64,000 nucleotides of DNA from CAVTYH01 sp963773875 (lineage in GTDB: Bacteria; Planctomycetota; Planctomycetia; Pirellulales; JADZDJ01). Location: positions 1-64,000 of the forward strand of contig CAVZCV010000017.1 in NCBI GenBank assembly GCA_963773875.1. Direction: 5' to 3'. A program made the translations under genes and the position numbers. This document shows, piece by piece, positions 10,996 to 21,171 of this stretch; the first letter of the stretch is position 1, and every line of letters starts with the position of its first letter. Below the pieces are notes generated by a model that did no database searches, had not been told where the DNA came from, and saw only the letters and a program-made list of their open reading frames with translations.

Positions 10996-13745
10996 GTGAC
11001 TGAACCAAAGGCAAAAACGCCGCCTAGTTGGAATTGCAGCGTCGAAAAAGTGCTGCGCGCATTTGAAACCGAATTGCATCGCGGCTTGTCGGCCCAAGAG
11101 GCGGCGGAGCGACGCAAACGGTTTGGCGTCAACGCGCTGCCTGAAGCCGCGCCAGTTCCAATTTGGAAAAAGGTCGTTTACCAGTTTCGCCAATGGATGA
11201 TCTGGCTGCTGATCGCAGCTGCCGTCATCTCCGGCATTCTCGGCGATTGGATCGATTGCGTCGCGATTCTGGCAATCGTCGCACTGAACGTTACCATTAG
11301 CCTGTTTCAAGAGGAAAAAGCCGGACGCGCACTAGCTGCACTGCGAAAACTTTCGCCGCCGATTGCCAAAGTTGTGCGCGGTGGTTTGCAGTTGTCGTTG
11401 CCAGCCCGTGAACTTGTGCCGGGCGATGTCATCGAGTTAGCAGCCGGCGATAACATTCCGGCCGATGCCAGGCTGATCCAAACATTTCGCTTTCAAGTCG
11501 AAGAAGCTGCGCTCACCGGCGAGTCGGTCCCGGTCGAAAAGGATGCGGGATTGATTCTCTCTCAAAGCACGCCGCTGGCCGAGCGGCGCAACATGGTCTT
11601 CATGGGAACGCTGGCCTGCGCCGGGAAAGCCAGTGCGGTCGTTGTCGCCACTGGCACGGAGACTGAATTAGGTTCGATCGCAGGAATGCTGGACCGATTT
11701 GAATCGGCGCCCACCCCGCTGGAACGGCGCCTCACGGAGCTGGGTAAGTTTTTGATGGTGGCGTGCCTGGTCATTGTGGCGGTTATTTTCCTGCTGCAAT
11801 TGGTCCGCGGCGGAAAATTGCTGGAGGTGCTTGTCGTTTCAATTAGCCTTGCCGTCGCTGCGGTGCCTGAAGGCATGCCGGCGGTCGTCACGCTGACTTT
11901 GGCGCTCGGGCTGCAGCGAATGGTGAGGCGCAACGCGATTGTGCGCAAGTTGGCCAGCGTGGAAACGCTCGGCTCCGTGGCGGTTATTTGCACCGATAAA
12001 ACCGGAACCCTGACGCGCAATGAGTTAATGGTCCAGGAAATCGTAACTGGCACAAAACATTTTCGTGTCACCGGGTCTGGCTATCGCCCCAAGGGGCAAT
12101 TCTTGGCGATGCAAGAAGACACGGAGAGCGATGCCGAATCGGCCGCGCCAATCGACTTCGCCGACGAATCGGACTTGCTGCAGGCACTTACCATCGGCGC
12201 TAAATGCAACCATGCGCAACTGCGTCCGCCGACCGATGTTGCTGAAGATTGGCAGATGATTGGCGATCCCACCGAAGGTGCGCTGCTGGTGGCCGCCCTG
12301 AAGGCCGATATCGAGCCACTTGGGCGGGCAGAGCGCATCCTGTACGAAATTCCGTTCGATTCCGAGCGCAAAGCCATGTCGCTCGTGTTGTCGTCACCCG
12401 ACGGAGCGGCCGTGCTGTATGCCAAAGGCGCTCCGGAAGTCATTCTTGCCAGATCGGTAGCGGAACAGATTGAGGGTGCGGTCGTGCCTCTTTCGGAAAC
12501 GCGGCGACGAGCGATTTTGCAGTCGGACACCAAGATGGCGGCTCGCGCGCTCCGCGTTCTGGCCGTGGCGTATCGACCGCTTCCAGAGCAGCATCCAGTC
12601 GTTGAGGAAGAATCCGATCTGATCTTCGCCGGTTTGTTCGGAATGATCGACGCACCCCGCGACGAGGTTTGCGATGCGGTGCGGAAATGCCATGCAGCCG
12701 GAATTCGACCCATCATGATTACCGGCGATCATCCGGCCACGGCGCTGACGATAGGCCGCGCGTTACGCCTGGCTCAGGAAAACGAGCAAGCCGTCACCGG
12801 ACAGCAGCTCGACGAAATGTCGGACGCGGAGCTGAAAGCGCGCTGCGAGCATATTCCGATTTACGCCCGTGTCACCGCCGAGCACAAAATGCGGATTGTG
12901 CGCGCGTGGCAGAAACTCGATCGCATGGTGGCGATGACCGGCGATGGCGTCAACGATGCGCCGGCCGTTAAAGCGGCCGATGTGGGAATCGCCATGGGAC
13001 GGGGCGGGTCGGATGTCACCAAGGAAGCCGCTGACATTGTTCTGGTAGACAACAATTTCGCTTCGATCGTCAGTGCCATCGAGGAAGGGCGCGGCATTTA
13101 CGATAACATTCAGAAATTCGTGCATTACTTGTTGGCGTGCAATGCCGGCGAGGTGTTGCTGATGTTCGTTGCCGCGCTACTGGATTGGCCCGTGCCGCTC
13201 TCTGCGATTCAAATCTTGTGGATCAATCTGGTGACCGATGGTCTCCCGGCCCTGGCGCTGGCGCCGAGCCGCCGGAGCGCGATATCATGCGCCGCCAACC
13301 CCGAGATCCGCACGAGCGGGTGATTACCTTGCAGCATGGTGTGCTCATTCTCTTGCATGGCATTTTGATTGCAGCGGTTGGGATTCTCGCCTTTTGGCTC
13401 ATTTACCGAGGTTCTGCCGACAATCTCGCGCGCGCTCGGGTTGTGACGTTTTGCGTTGTGTCGCTTTCGCAAGTATTTTTCTCGGTTGCCTGCCGCAGTC
13501 AGCGATTCACGATGCCGGAGCTGGGACTATTCACCAACCCATTTTTATTTTGGGCGATTGCAATCTCGGCGCTGTTGCAATTCGGCGCTGTTGCGTTGCC
13601 TTTCGCTCGACCCTTGTTTGATGTGCCTGCGAATATCGCTTCCGAGTGGCTGCTGATATTGGCGCTGTCTCTGGCGCCAGCCACGGTCGTCGAGGTAGGA
13701 AAGCTGTTGACAGCGAAGTTCTGGCCTGGTCGACGCCACCAGTAG
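10996..13745 (+). CDS. calcium-type cation-transporting P-type ATPase (PacL/SERCA-like), one frameshift
   Basis: A GTG start at 10996 gives about 916 residues when two frames are joined. Visible are the N-terminal cation-ATPase domain (GLSAQEAAERRKRFGVNAL), actuator TGES (AALTGESVPVEKDAG), membrane segment 4 with PEGMP in AVAAVPEGMPAVVTLTLALG, the phosphorylated Asp334 in CTDKTGTLTRNE, MITGDHPATALTIGRAL, and the hinge TGDGVNDAPAVK. The PEGMP and RNAIVRKLASVETLGS phrases fit the P2A (Ca2+/Mn2+) group. The frame is lost near 13260, where adding one C to a CC run would restore APEPPERDIMRRQPRDP. The C-terminal membrane helices then follow to 13745. The break is probably a sequence error, as both halves are fully conserved. 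Confidence 0.88.
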
Positions 13746-13810
13746 AAGTCGCCGCAGAGTGTCAAAGCATCACGCCCTAGCGAGCGAGCGACGTATGGCC
13801 GATCGCAGAT

Positions 13811-14716
13811 TTACCGATGCGGTATCACGAGCACCGAGCACGGTGCGCCGTTCAAAACCGCTTCGCAGGTGCTGCCAATGAAGAATCGGCCCAGTGGCGT
13901 GGTGCCCTTCGTGCCTACGACAATCAGGTCGCTACCGTGCTTGCGGGCAGTGTCCAGAATTGCGCTCGCAGCGTAGCCCTGGGAAACAATGGCCGCGCGC
14001 TTACCGAACGCGGCGGGCAACAGTTGGCAAACGGCCTCCATGGTTTGGCGAAATTCCGCCAGTTCCGCTTTCTCTTCCTCGACCCAGGCGCGAATCAGTT
14101 TCTCGACGTCCGCGCTGCGAGTCGGCGCAGAGAGCCAATCCGGAATGGCGCCGCCTAGCACGCTGGGCACCACGGTAATCACGTCGCAAGTGCTCGCCTC
14201 AGGCCAGGCGAATTGCTCAAGCGCTGTGGCCATCGTGCGGCCAGCTTCCAGATTCGTGCAGGCCAATAGCACACGCAAATTCGATTCATCAGCTTCGGCT
14301 TTGCGCTCGTGGGCGATTAGCACCGGTACGCTTGATGTATGAACGACACTGCGAGAGACACTGCCTAGGAGCACTCGAGCAACCGCTCCTAAGCCGCGGG
14401 CACCCATCACTATCAGGTTCGCTTTGCAGCGTTCGGCGGACTTGACGATATCGGTGCGCGGGTCGCCGCCGCCGACGAGTTTCTCGACGGCGTTTCGCCA
14501 CATATCCGGAAAATGCTTTAGGGCCTCGGCGAAAATTGCCTCGCAGAGCGCCGACTGCCCCTGCACAAGCGCATTGGCATCGACTCTCGCGCCGCAAGCG
14601 CCAGGCGGCGAATAATACAGGACGATTTGGTCGCGCGCCGGCGACAGAAGCCGGCTCGCTTGCCGAACCGCGTCGAAACTGTAGCTCGATCCATCGGTGG
14701 CAATGAGCGCTTTCAT
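13811..14716 (-). CDS. tandem universal stress protein (two UspA domains)
   Basis: 301 residues from the ATG at 14716. The frame stays open far upstream, but that part looks non-coding. Domain 1 (about 1-150) begins KALIATDGS and ends with the ATP-binding motif GARGLGAVARVLLGSVSRSV. Domain 2 (about 155-300) ends GTKGTTPLGRFFIGSTCEAV. Both follow the G-2X-G-9X-G-S/T pattern of nucleotide-binding Usp proteins. Such proteins are cytoplasmic and induced by starvation, oxidative stress or low oxygen. It is convergent with the PacL-type ATPase just before it (65 bases between stops), so a functional link is only suggested. Confidence 0.92.
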   Translation of the reverse strand: MKALIATDGSSYSFDAVRQASRLLSPARDQIVLYYSPPGACGARVDANALVQGQSALCEAIFAEALKHFPDMWRNAVEKLVGGGDPRTDIVKSAERCKANLIVMGARGLGAVARVLLGSVSRSVVHTSSVPVLIAHERKAEADESNLRVLLACTNLEAGRTMATALEQFAWPEASTCDVITVVPSVLGGAIPDWLSAPTRSADVEKLIRAWVEEEKAELAEFRQTMEAVCQLLPAAFGKRAAIVSQGYAASAILDTARKHGSDLIVVGTKGTTPLGRFFIGSTCEAVLNGAPCSVLVIPHR

Positions 14717-15045
14717 CGGGCTGTTTGCTAGTTTGATGCTTGTTGAATCGCGGTGGATCCTCGTGCGCCGACGCCTGAGTCCGTCAAAGCGGTTTCGTCC
14801 TCCGGCCATTGTAGCAGTGCCGCGCCAAGCGGTTCCAGGCTCCATGTAGCCGATCACAGGCATCACAAGTATTTTCCCCGTTCCACCGTTTTTTAACTGG
14901 GGCTGCGGCGGCAGCTTGCCCGTTACCGATCCGATCCGTTCGCCGGTTATTTTGGTGGCATTCGGCGCGTGGCGTGAAGATACTACACGGCTGAAAGTCG
15001 TTGGATTTCGCGTCGCTAAATCGTCATGCAAATGAGGATTCAATA
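14717..15045. other. divergent promoter region between usp and the DUF885 gene
   Basis: About 330 bases between two outward-facing genes. It must hold two promoters. I see no strong consensus pair. No hairpin or repeat is evident apart from G/C-rich stretches. Confidence 0.3.
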
Positions 15046-16784
15046 ATGATCCGTATTCAACGGGTGGCTTGTTGGTTGGCAACGATTCTCGTGACGGTCC
15101 TATCGCATTCCGCGCTTGGTGCGGACGAATCGGCCGCGCCGTTTGCCAAGTTTGTCGACGATTACTTCGACAGTCGGTTTGCTTGGAACCCGACGGAGGG
15201 CACTGGCGCGGGATTCCATCAGTACGATGCGCAGCTCGACGACCGCTCTGCGCAGGCGGTCGCGAAACAAATTGCCCGTGACAAAGAGTTGCTCGAGCGG
15301 CTTGGAACAATTCGGCAAGGAAAACTTACGGCCGACGAGGCGATTGATGCGGAGATTTTGGACGGGCAGTTGCGCGGGCAGCTGTTGAACTTGGAAACCA
15401 TGGGCCTATGGCGGCACAACCCAATGAATTATGTCAGCGTGCCGGGGGATGCGATCGACGGTCTGATGAAACGCAGTTTTGCGCCGCCGGCGGACCGGCT
15501 GCGCTCGGCGATTTCGCGCATGAAAACGGTCCCGGCACTGTTGGCGGCGATGCGCGCCAACATTGAAAATCCGCCGCGCGAATTTACCGAACTTAGCATC
15601 AAGATTTGCACAGGCTCCGCCGACTTCTTCCGCGGCGCAGTGCGCGATTGGGCCAAAGAAACTGCCGGAAAGGACGAAACGCTGTTGGCAGAATTCGACG
15701 CTGCCAACGCCGGCGTGCTTGCCGCCTTCGATCAAACCACTTCCTGGCTGAAGCAAGACCTGCTGCCGCGTTCGCATGGCAACTGCGCGCTAGGGGCGGA
15801 GAACTTTTCGAGAAAACGTTTGTACGACGAGATGGTTGCCACGCCGCTCGACAAGCTGTTATCGATCGGCGAAGCAGCGCTCGCGCCGATCAGGCCGATT
15901 TCACGAAGGCAGCGAAGCAAATCGATCCCGACCACACGCCGGCGGAAGTTATGCAGCGTTTGTCGGACGATCATCCCACGGAGGCCGACTTGATTCCGTC
16001 GGCCGGTCGCACACTGGAAAAAACTCGGTCGTATGCCATCGACCATCACATCATTAAGATTCCTTCGGCAGTGCGGCCGAATGTGGTGGAAACGCCGCCG
16101 TACGCGCGCGTTGGCATCTTCGCCGCGATGGATACTCCCGGCGCTTACGAAACTAAAGCGACCGAAGCGTTTTACTACGTTACTCCGGTGGAGAAAGACT
16201 GGGACGCCATACACAAAGAGGAGCACTTACGGCTTTTCAACAGCCCGGTGATGCAAATTGTGACTGTCCACGAAGCCTTTCCGGGTCATTTCATTCAGTT
16301 CATGTACTCCAAAAACTATCCGACCAAAACGCGCAAGCTCGCTGGCTGCGGCAGCAATGTCGAAGGCTGGGCACACTACTGCGAGCAGATGATGGTCGAA
16401 GAGGGCTACGAGAACGGGGATCCCAAAATTCGGCTAGCACAATTGTCTGAAGCGCTGCTGCGCGATTGCCGTTTCATTGCCGCGATCAAAATTCACACAC
16501 AAGGCATGACGGTTGATGAGGCCACGGAGTTGTTCCAGTCGGCAGGCCACCAACCGGCCGCCATCGCCCGTGAAGAAGCCCGCCGCGGCACGTTCGACCC
16601 AACTTATTTGGTCTACACACTGGGCAAGCTGCAGATTTACAAACTTCGCGACGATTACCGCAAACTGAAAGGGGACGATTTCCATTTGGAGACGTTTCAC
16701 GACGAGTTTGTACGCCAAGGCGGCATTCCCCTCAAACTCATCCGCCGTATCTTGCTGCCCGGCGACACGGGGCCGGTGCTTTGA
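15046..16784 (+). CDS. DUF885 family secreted metallohydrolase-like protein, one frameshift
   Basis: Start at the ATG at 15046 with an AGGA-type ribosome site; a signal peptide follows (VACWLATILVTVLSHSALGA). The family core is clear: FVDDYFDSRFAWNPTEGTG at the start, and in the second half HEAFPGHFIQ, NVEGWAHYCEQMM and the C-terminal TYLVYTLGKLQIYKLRDDY. The HE-FPGH and EGWAHYxE motifs are the presumed zinc-ligand and catalytic regions of DUF885, a group related to gluzincin peptidases and thought to hydrolyse peptides or esters. The frame shifts near 15890; adding one base in a GCGC repeat joins EAALA to DQADFTKAAKQIDPDH. Total about 579 residues. It is 22 bases upstream of the next gene, so probably co-transcribed. 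Confidence 0.85.
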
Positions 16785-16806
16785 AGTCGAGAGAAGGAGC
16801 AATCGG

Positions 16807-17782
16807 ATGAAAATCTGGCTATTGGCTATCGCACTGATTGGATGGTCGGCCGCTGAGGCCACTGCCGATGATGAAATTGAAATTCGGCCTGGGACAAAAG
16901 TCAGTTTTGCGACCGCCGCTGAGGGCGCTCGGCTGCTTGGTGCGCGTGACGTTTTTGTCGAGGCCATGAGCGAGTTCGATCGGGCCGCGCGGCTCAAGAC
17001 CGATCAAGATGTTACCGAGCAGCAATACCTTGAGTTTGCTGCAAAACAGGCACAGGATTGGAGTGCCGAAGAGAAGGCTAAGGTGCGGACCATCCTCGCT
17101 TCGTTTCGCGAAAAATCGGCTCAGCTGGAACTGAATTTCCCGGCTTCCATTTCGCTGATAAAAACGACCGGGCTCGAAGAGGGTAAGGCGGCTTACTGTC
17201 GGGAGAGCGCTATTGTGATTCCCATCAATCACTTGGATGGCGATGCGACCAGGCTCGCGCATCTCGTCTTTCACGAACTCTTCCACATTTATCGCAGCCA
17301 CTATCCCGATAATCGGCGCGCGCTTTATAAAATCATCGACTTCGAGGTCTGCCCTCAGATCGATCTGCCCGAGGACTTGCGATCACGGAAAATCACCAAT
17401 CCCGACGCACCGCGGATCGATTCGGTCATTCGCATTCGTGTCGATGGCCGGCGAGTTCCTGCGACGCCTGTGCTTTATTCCAAGAACGAACGATACGACA
17501 CGAAAGCCGGTGGCGAGTTTTTCAGAAGCCTTGTGTTTCAGTTAATGGTGCTCGACGAAGTGGGCGATGGCTTCCAGCCCGCCTTATTGCCCGGGGGAAA
17601 ACCGCCGCTACTCGATCGCCAGCGATGCTCCCGACTACTTAGACCAGGTCGGTCGGAATACGCAGTACATCATTCATCCGGAGGAAATTTTGGCAGAGAA
17701 TTTTGCCCTGATGCTCGAGAATTCATCGTCGCTGCCATCTCCCAAAATCGTTGAGCAGCTGCGATCATTGCTGACAAAGTGA
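16807..17782 (+). CDS. putative secreted zinc metallopeptidase, one frameshift
   Basis: The ATG at 16807 follows AAGGAG (16793-16798). A signal peptide is present (KIWLLAIALIGWSAAEATA). The central HELFH (His156, Glu157, His160) in LVFHELFHIYRSHYP is a classic HExxH zinc motif. A downstream HPEEILAENFALM is a good candidate for the third ligand region, found only after correcting a frame change near 17590 where a run of G appears one base too long (LPG joins ENRRYSIASDAP). Total about 324 residues. I do not recognise a named family. It follows the DUF885 gene by 22 bases and precedes the GFY-type membrane protein by 21 bases, suggesting an operon. Confidence 0.65.
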
Positions 17783-17803
17783 CGATTAAATTCAAGAAAG
17801 CGA

Positions 17804-18337
17804 ATGCGCAATGGACGAACGAAAGATTTGGAAAATCTAGAAAGTGATCCGCGGTTTCCCAGTGGCGAGTGGACGGGATTTTACTTGCAATACTGGCTGC
17901 CCGGTCGGCATCCAACGAATCTAACGTTGAATTTTCGCGAGGGCACGCTAACAGGAACCGGCAGCGACCATGTTGGGTCATTCACGGTCGATGGCACGTA
18001 CGATGTGCGCTCCGGGAAGTGTGCGTGGAACAAGCAGTATATTGGCAGGCACTCGATCGCTTATCGTGGAGTGAACGAGGGGCAAGGCATCTGGGGCGTG
18101 TGGGAATTGAAACAGCTCTGGGGCCTGTTGACCGATCGCGGCGGCTTCCACATTTGGCCGGAGGGATGCGATGTCGCGGCGGAATCGGACGAAGCGGAAC
18201 GCACGCTGCTGGCCCTCATGCGCACGCAGTTCGGCAATCGGGCAATTCGCGGCGTTTACATCGTTGTGACGCTGCTGACCGTGGCGATCATGTTGATGGG
18301 ATTCGCGCTACTTCTGCACAAAATTTTGGGAAGTTGA
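17804..18337 (+). CDS. membrane-anchored protein of unknown function
   Basis: 177 residues. The N-terminal two thirds form a soluble beta-rich domain beginning SGEWTGFYLQYWLPGRH and including TLTGTGSDHVGSFTVDGTYD, a pattern seen in small planctomycete proteins that I cannot link to a function. One membrane helix near the C-terminus (IRGVYIVVTLLTVAIMLMGF) would anchor it with a very short tail. It lies 21 bases after the putative zinc peptidase gene on the same strand, so co-expression is likely. The frame is intact. Confidence 0.6.
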   Translation: MRNGRTKDLENLESDPRFPSGEWTGFYLQYWLPGRHPTNLTLNFREGTLTGTGSDHVGSFTVDGTYDVRSGKCAWNKQYIGRHSIAYRGVNEGQGIWGVWELKQLWGLLTDRGGFHIWPEGCDVAAESDEAERTLLALMRTQFGNRAIRGVYIVVTLLTVAIMLMGFALLLHKILGS

Positions 18338-18581
18338 CCTCAGTTTGTTTCATTGCGGCGGCACGGATTGCTTGCCATCCTCCAAGCGTCGCTGCGCTGC
18401 GAGTCGTGAAATTAAACGACTTACACTCCAGTGGGCAAGATTCGCCGTCCGGGGGCAACTGATTAGCTGACCGTCGCATTTGGCTGTTGCGTGCGTTCGA
18501 TTTTCGGCATTGCGCTGCGCAGCGTAATAAGACTGGCAACCTCGCTGCTTTATGTCATTGATTTTCCAATGGGGAGCAACC

Positions 18582-21002
18582 ATGCAGAATTACATTTTGG
18601 GCCGATGCTTCGCAATGGCTGCTGTACTGGTGTCGCTGGGTATTTTCAATGCATCGGCCAACGCGACCACTTTGACGTGGGGCGTCAACGGCGTTGGCGG
18701 CAGCGGGAATTGGGATACATCTACGCCGAACTGGTTTAACGGTTCACAAAACGTTTCCTGGCCCAGCGGCGGCGACGCAATCTTTGCCGGCGCCAGCGGC
18801 GGAACGGTGTCGTCGTTCACTTTCGGACCGGTAGTTTCATCAATGACCTTCAACACGCCGGGCTACACGGTTCAAGACGGCTGGGTACAAAGCGGCAACA
18901 GCGGTCTGACGATGACGACGAATGTCGACGCGACAATCAGTTCGACACTCAGCGATTCCTCCAGCGCCGGTAATTTTTTAGTCAAAAACGGTCCGGCGGC
19001 GCTGCTCATTGGCGGCACAAATTTCTTGGACGTGCTGCAATTGAATCAAGGCGAGGTGCGCGTCGTTGGCTCGTCATCGCTCTTCTTCTCCGATGTCGTG
19101 CTGGCCGATGCACCGGGCGTGCAAGTGACTCTGGCACAATCGTCGAACTCCACCTCGATGGGGTCGCTAGCCGGCGGCGGAACCACGGGCGGCGTTGTGC
19201 TTCCGAACAATCAAGCGCGAACCGTTACGCTCACTTTGTTCAGCGGCCGCAGTTTCGGCGGGACTCTCGAAGACAACGGCAGTGGGGTTTTGGCTCTGGA
19301 AATCTTTGCCTCCAATGGCACTCAAATGCTGACGAATGTGAACACCTATTCCGGCGCGACGAGCGTCCAGTCGGGAACGCTGGCATTGAGCGGCAACGGC
19401 TCGGCGGCGAATTCGCCATCGCTCTCGATCAACGGCGGACTGCTCATCGATAACAGTGGCACCGTGGTGGCTAATCGCATTTCCAACACGGCGCCAGTGA
19501 CGACGAATGGGGCTTCAATTCAGCTGAAGGGCAATAGCACGACGCTGGTCGAAGAGATTATGGGCGCATTAACTTTTACCGGGGTGAACACGATCACCGT
19601 CACACAGCCCGTCGGTGCCACCGCGCAATTGACATTCGCCGGTTTGCAGCGGAACGATCATGCGGTGCTGAATATCGTGGGACCGGGAGTCAAATTCACG
19701 GGCCTGGCGAACAGCGTGTTGGGAATCGTTCCGCCGTACATTACCGCCGGCAACGAATGGGCGACGGTCGGCGGCGACGGCCGCATTACGCCGCTGAGCT
19801 CGTACGCCAGCGATATCAACGCGGGATCCACCAGCGATCACGTCAAATTCACAGCGACGGGCACAACAATGCTGGCAGGTGCGACCACGCGAGCATCGCT
19901 CAACTTCCAGAATGCCGATTCGTTGGTCCCGCAGATTTTGGATTTGTCGGGACAAAGTCTCGCGGTAAGCAGCGGCGGCATTCTCCAAAGCGGAAACGGA
20001 ACCAGCACGATTCAGAATGGCACGCTGTCGACCGCCTCGGGCGAAATCGTGATTACTGCGAACAACAATTTGACGATCAGTGCATCGATCCTCAACGGCA
20101 GCGGCGGCACAGCGCTGACCAAAAGCGGCACCGGCATTTTGACGTTGACCGGCGCGAACGCGTACACCGGCCCGACTTCGATCCTGCAGGGAACACTCGC
20201 GGCAGCCTCGGATGCGAGCCTGGGGCTGGGTCCCACGATCGAACTCAGCGGCGGCACGCTGAAGGCGGCTGGAAATTTTTCGTCAACCAAAGGGTTTGCG
20301 CGAAATTCGGCACTCGTGGGATCGATCGACACGAACGGTTTCAACATTTCGTTTTCTGGCCCCAACACTGCCGGCTTTACGAAGAAGGGGCTCGGCGCGC
20401 TAACGCTTGGCAATGCCGTCCCGGGATCTGTGACGCTTAGCGCCGACACTTTGATTTTGCCCGCCGCGATCTCCGGATCAGTTACATTTCAAGGCGGCAC
20501 GTTGCAGGCCAATGGAATCCTGACAACGCTGGATGCCTCGTCTTTGACGGGCGCGCCGATTCTTGACATCGCCGGCCCAGGCCCGGGCACGTTGTCGACC
20601 ACCACGTTCCGGCCGGCTTCCAACGTCAACCTGCGAATCAATTTCGGCATTGGCAGCGTGAGCAGCGATTTCTTCGCAATCACTGGCTCATCCGGCAGCT
20701 CATTGCCCACCAATGTGGGAGCATTTCTGTTCGAGTTTTCGAACTTAGGCGGCGCGACGACCGGCGTGGATTATCCGCTGATGTCGTACCCCAGCTCACT
20801 CTTTCCGGCGGCCAATATTTTTGCGTTCGCGCCCGACATGGCCGCCGCCGGCTGGGCGGGCACGTTCAAAACGACGTCCGGTGGCGTTTCGGTGCGGTTC
20901 ACTGCTGTGCCGGAGCCGGCGACGACAGCGCTGTTGCTTCTGCAAGGCGCAGTGCTCGCGTTCGCTGTTAGCCGTCGACATGCGTCATTGATCAAAACTT
21001 GA
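18582..21002 (+). CDS. PEP-CTERM protein with autotransporter-associated beta-strand repeats
   Basis: The ATG at 18582 is preceded by GGGGAG; an upstream in-frame ATG at 18552 is less likely because it puts extra residues before the signal peptide (FAMAAVLVSLGIFNASANA). The 806-residue protein begins with TTLTWGVNGVGGSGNWDT, typical for this class. It carries several beta-strand repeats of the type LTKSGTGILTLTGANAYTG followed by SILQGTLAAAS, predicting a beta-helix. It ends with VPEPATTALLLL, a hydrophobic stretch, then RRH: the PEP-CTERM sorting signal recognised by exosortase. It should be exported and attached to, or released from, the cell surface. The frame is intact. Partners and binding target are unknown. 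Confidence 0.88.
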   Translation: MQNYILGRCFAMAAVLVSLGIFNASANATTLTWGVNGVGGSGNWDTSTPNWFNGSQNVSWPSGGDAIFAGASGGTVSSFTFGPVVSSMTFNTPGYTVQDGWVQSGNSGLTMTTNVDATISSTLSDSSSAGNFLVKNGPAALLIGGTNFLDVLQLNQGEVRVVGSSSLFFSDVVLADAPGVQVTLAQSSNSTSMGSLAGGGTTGGVVLPNNQARTVTLTLFSGRSFGGTLEDNGSGVLALEIFASNGTQMLTNVNTYSGATSVQSGTLALSGNGSAANSPSLSINGGLLIDNSGTVVANRISNTAPVTTNGASIQLKGNSTTLVEEIMGALTFTGVNTITVTQPVGATAQLTFAGLQRNDHAVLNIVGPGVKFTGLANSVLGIVPPYITAGNEWATVGGDGRITPLSSYASDINAGSTSDHVKFTATGTTMLAGATTRASLNFQNADSLVPQILDLSGQSLAVSSGGILQSGNGTSTIQNGTLSTASGEIVITANNNLTISASILNGSGGTALTKSGTGILTLTGANAYTGPTSILQGTLAAASDASLGLGPTIELSGGTLKAAGNFSSTKGFARNSALVGSIDTNGFNISFSGPNTAGFTKKGLGALTLGNAVPGSVTLSADTLILPAAISGSVTFQGGTLQANGILTTLDASSLTGAPILDIAGPGPGTLSTTTFRPASNVNLRINFGIGSVSSDFFAITGSSGSSLPTNVGAFLFEFSNLGGATTGVDYPLMSYPSSLFPAANIFAFAPDMAAAGWAGTFKTTSGGVSVRFTAVPEPATTALLLLQGAVLAFAVSRRHASLIKT

Positions 21003-21171
21003 GAGAGGCACTCGCCAGATACGGCATTTTCTTAAACCCCGCCTGCATTTTACTTTACCTCCATTTTCTCGCCTGTTAGACTGTTAGCGGAATGTTAGTT
21101 CCGGTGTGAACCGCTTCGGGGGCCAAGGCAAACGTTTCGGCGTTCGCCTTGCGCAAAGAGGGGATAGAGGA

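Noticed and set aside
14717..15310. N-terminal extension of the universal stress protein by about 197 residues
   Set aside because: The frame is open, but the extra part has a basic low-complexity composition, overlaps the DUF885 gene on the other strand, and the true Usp domain begins at MKALIATDGS.
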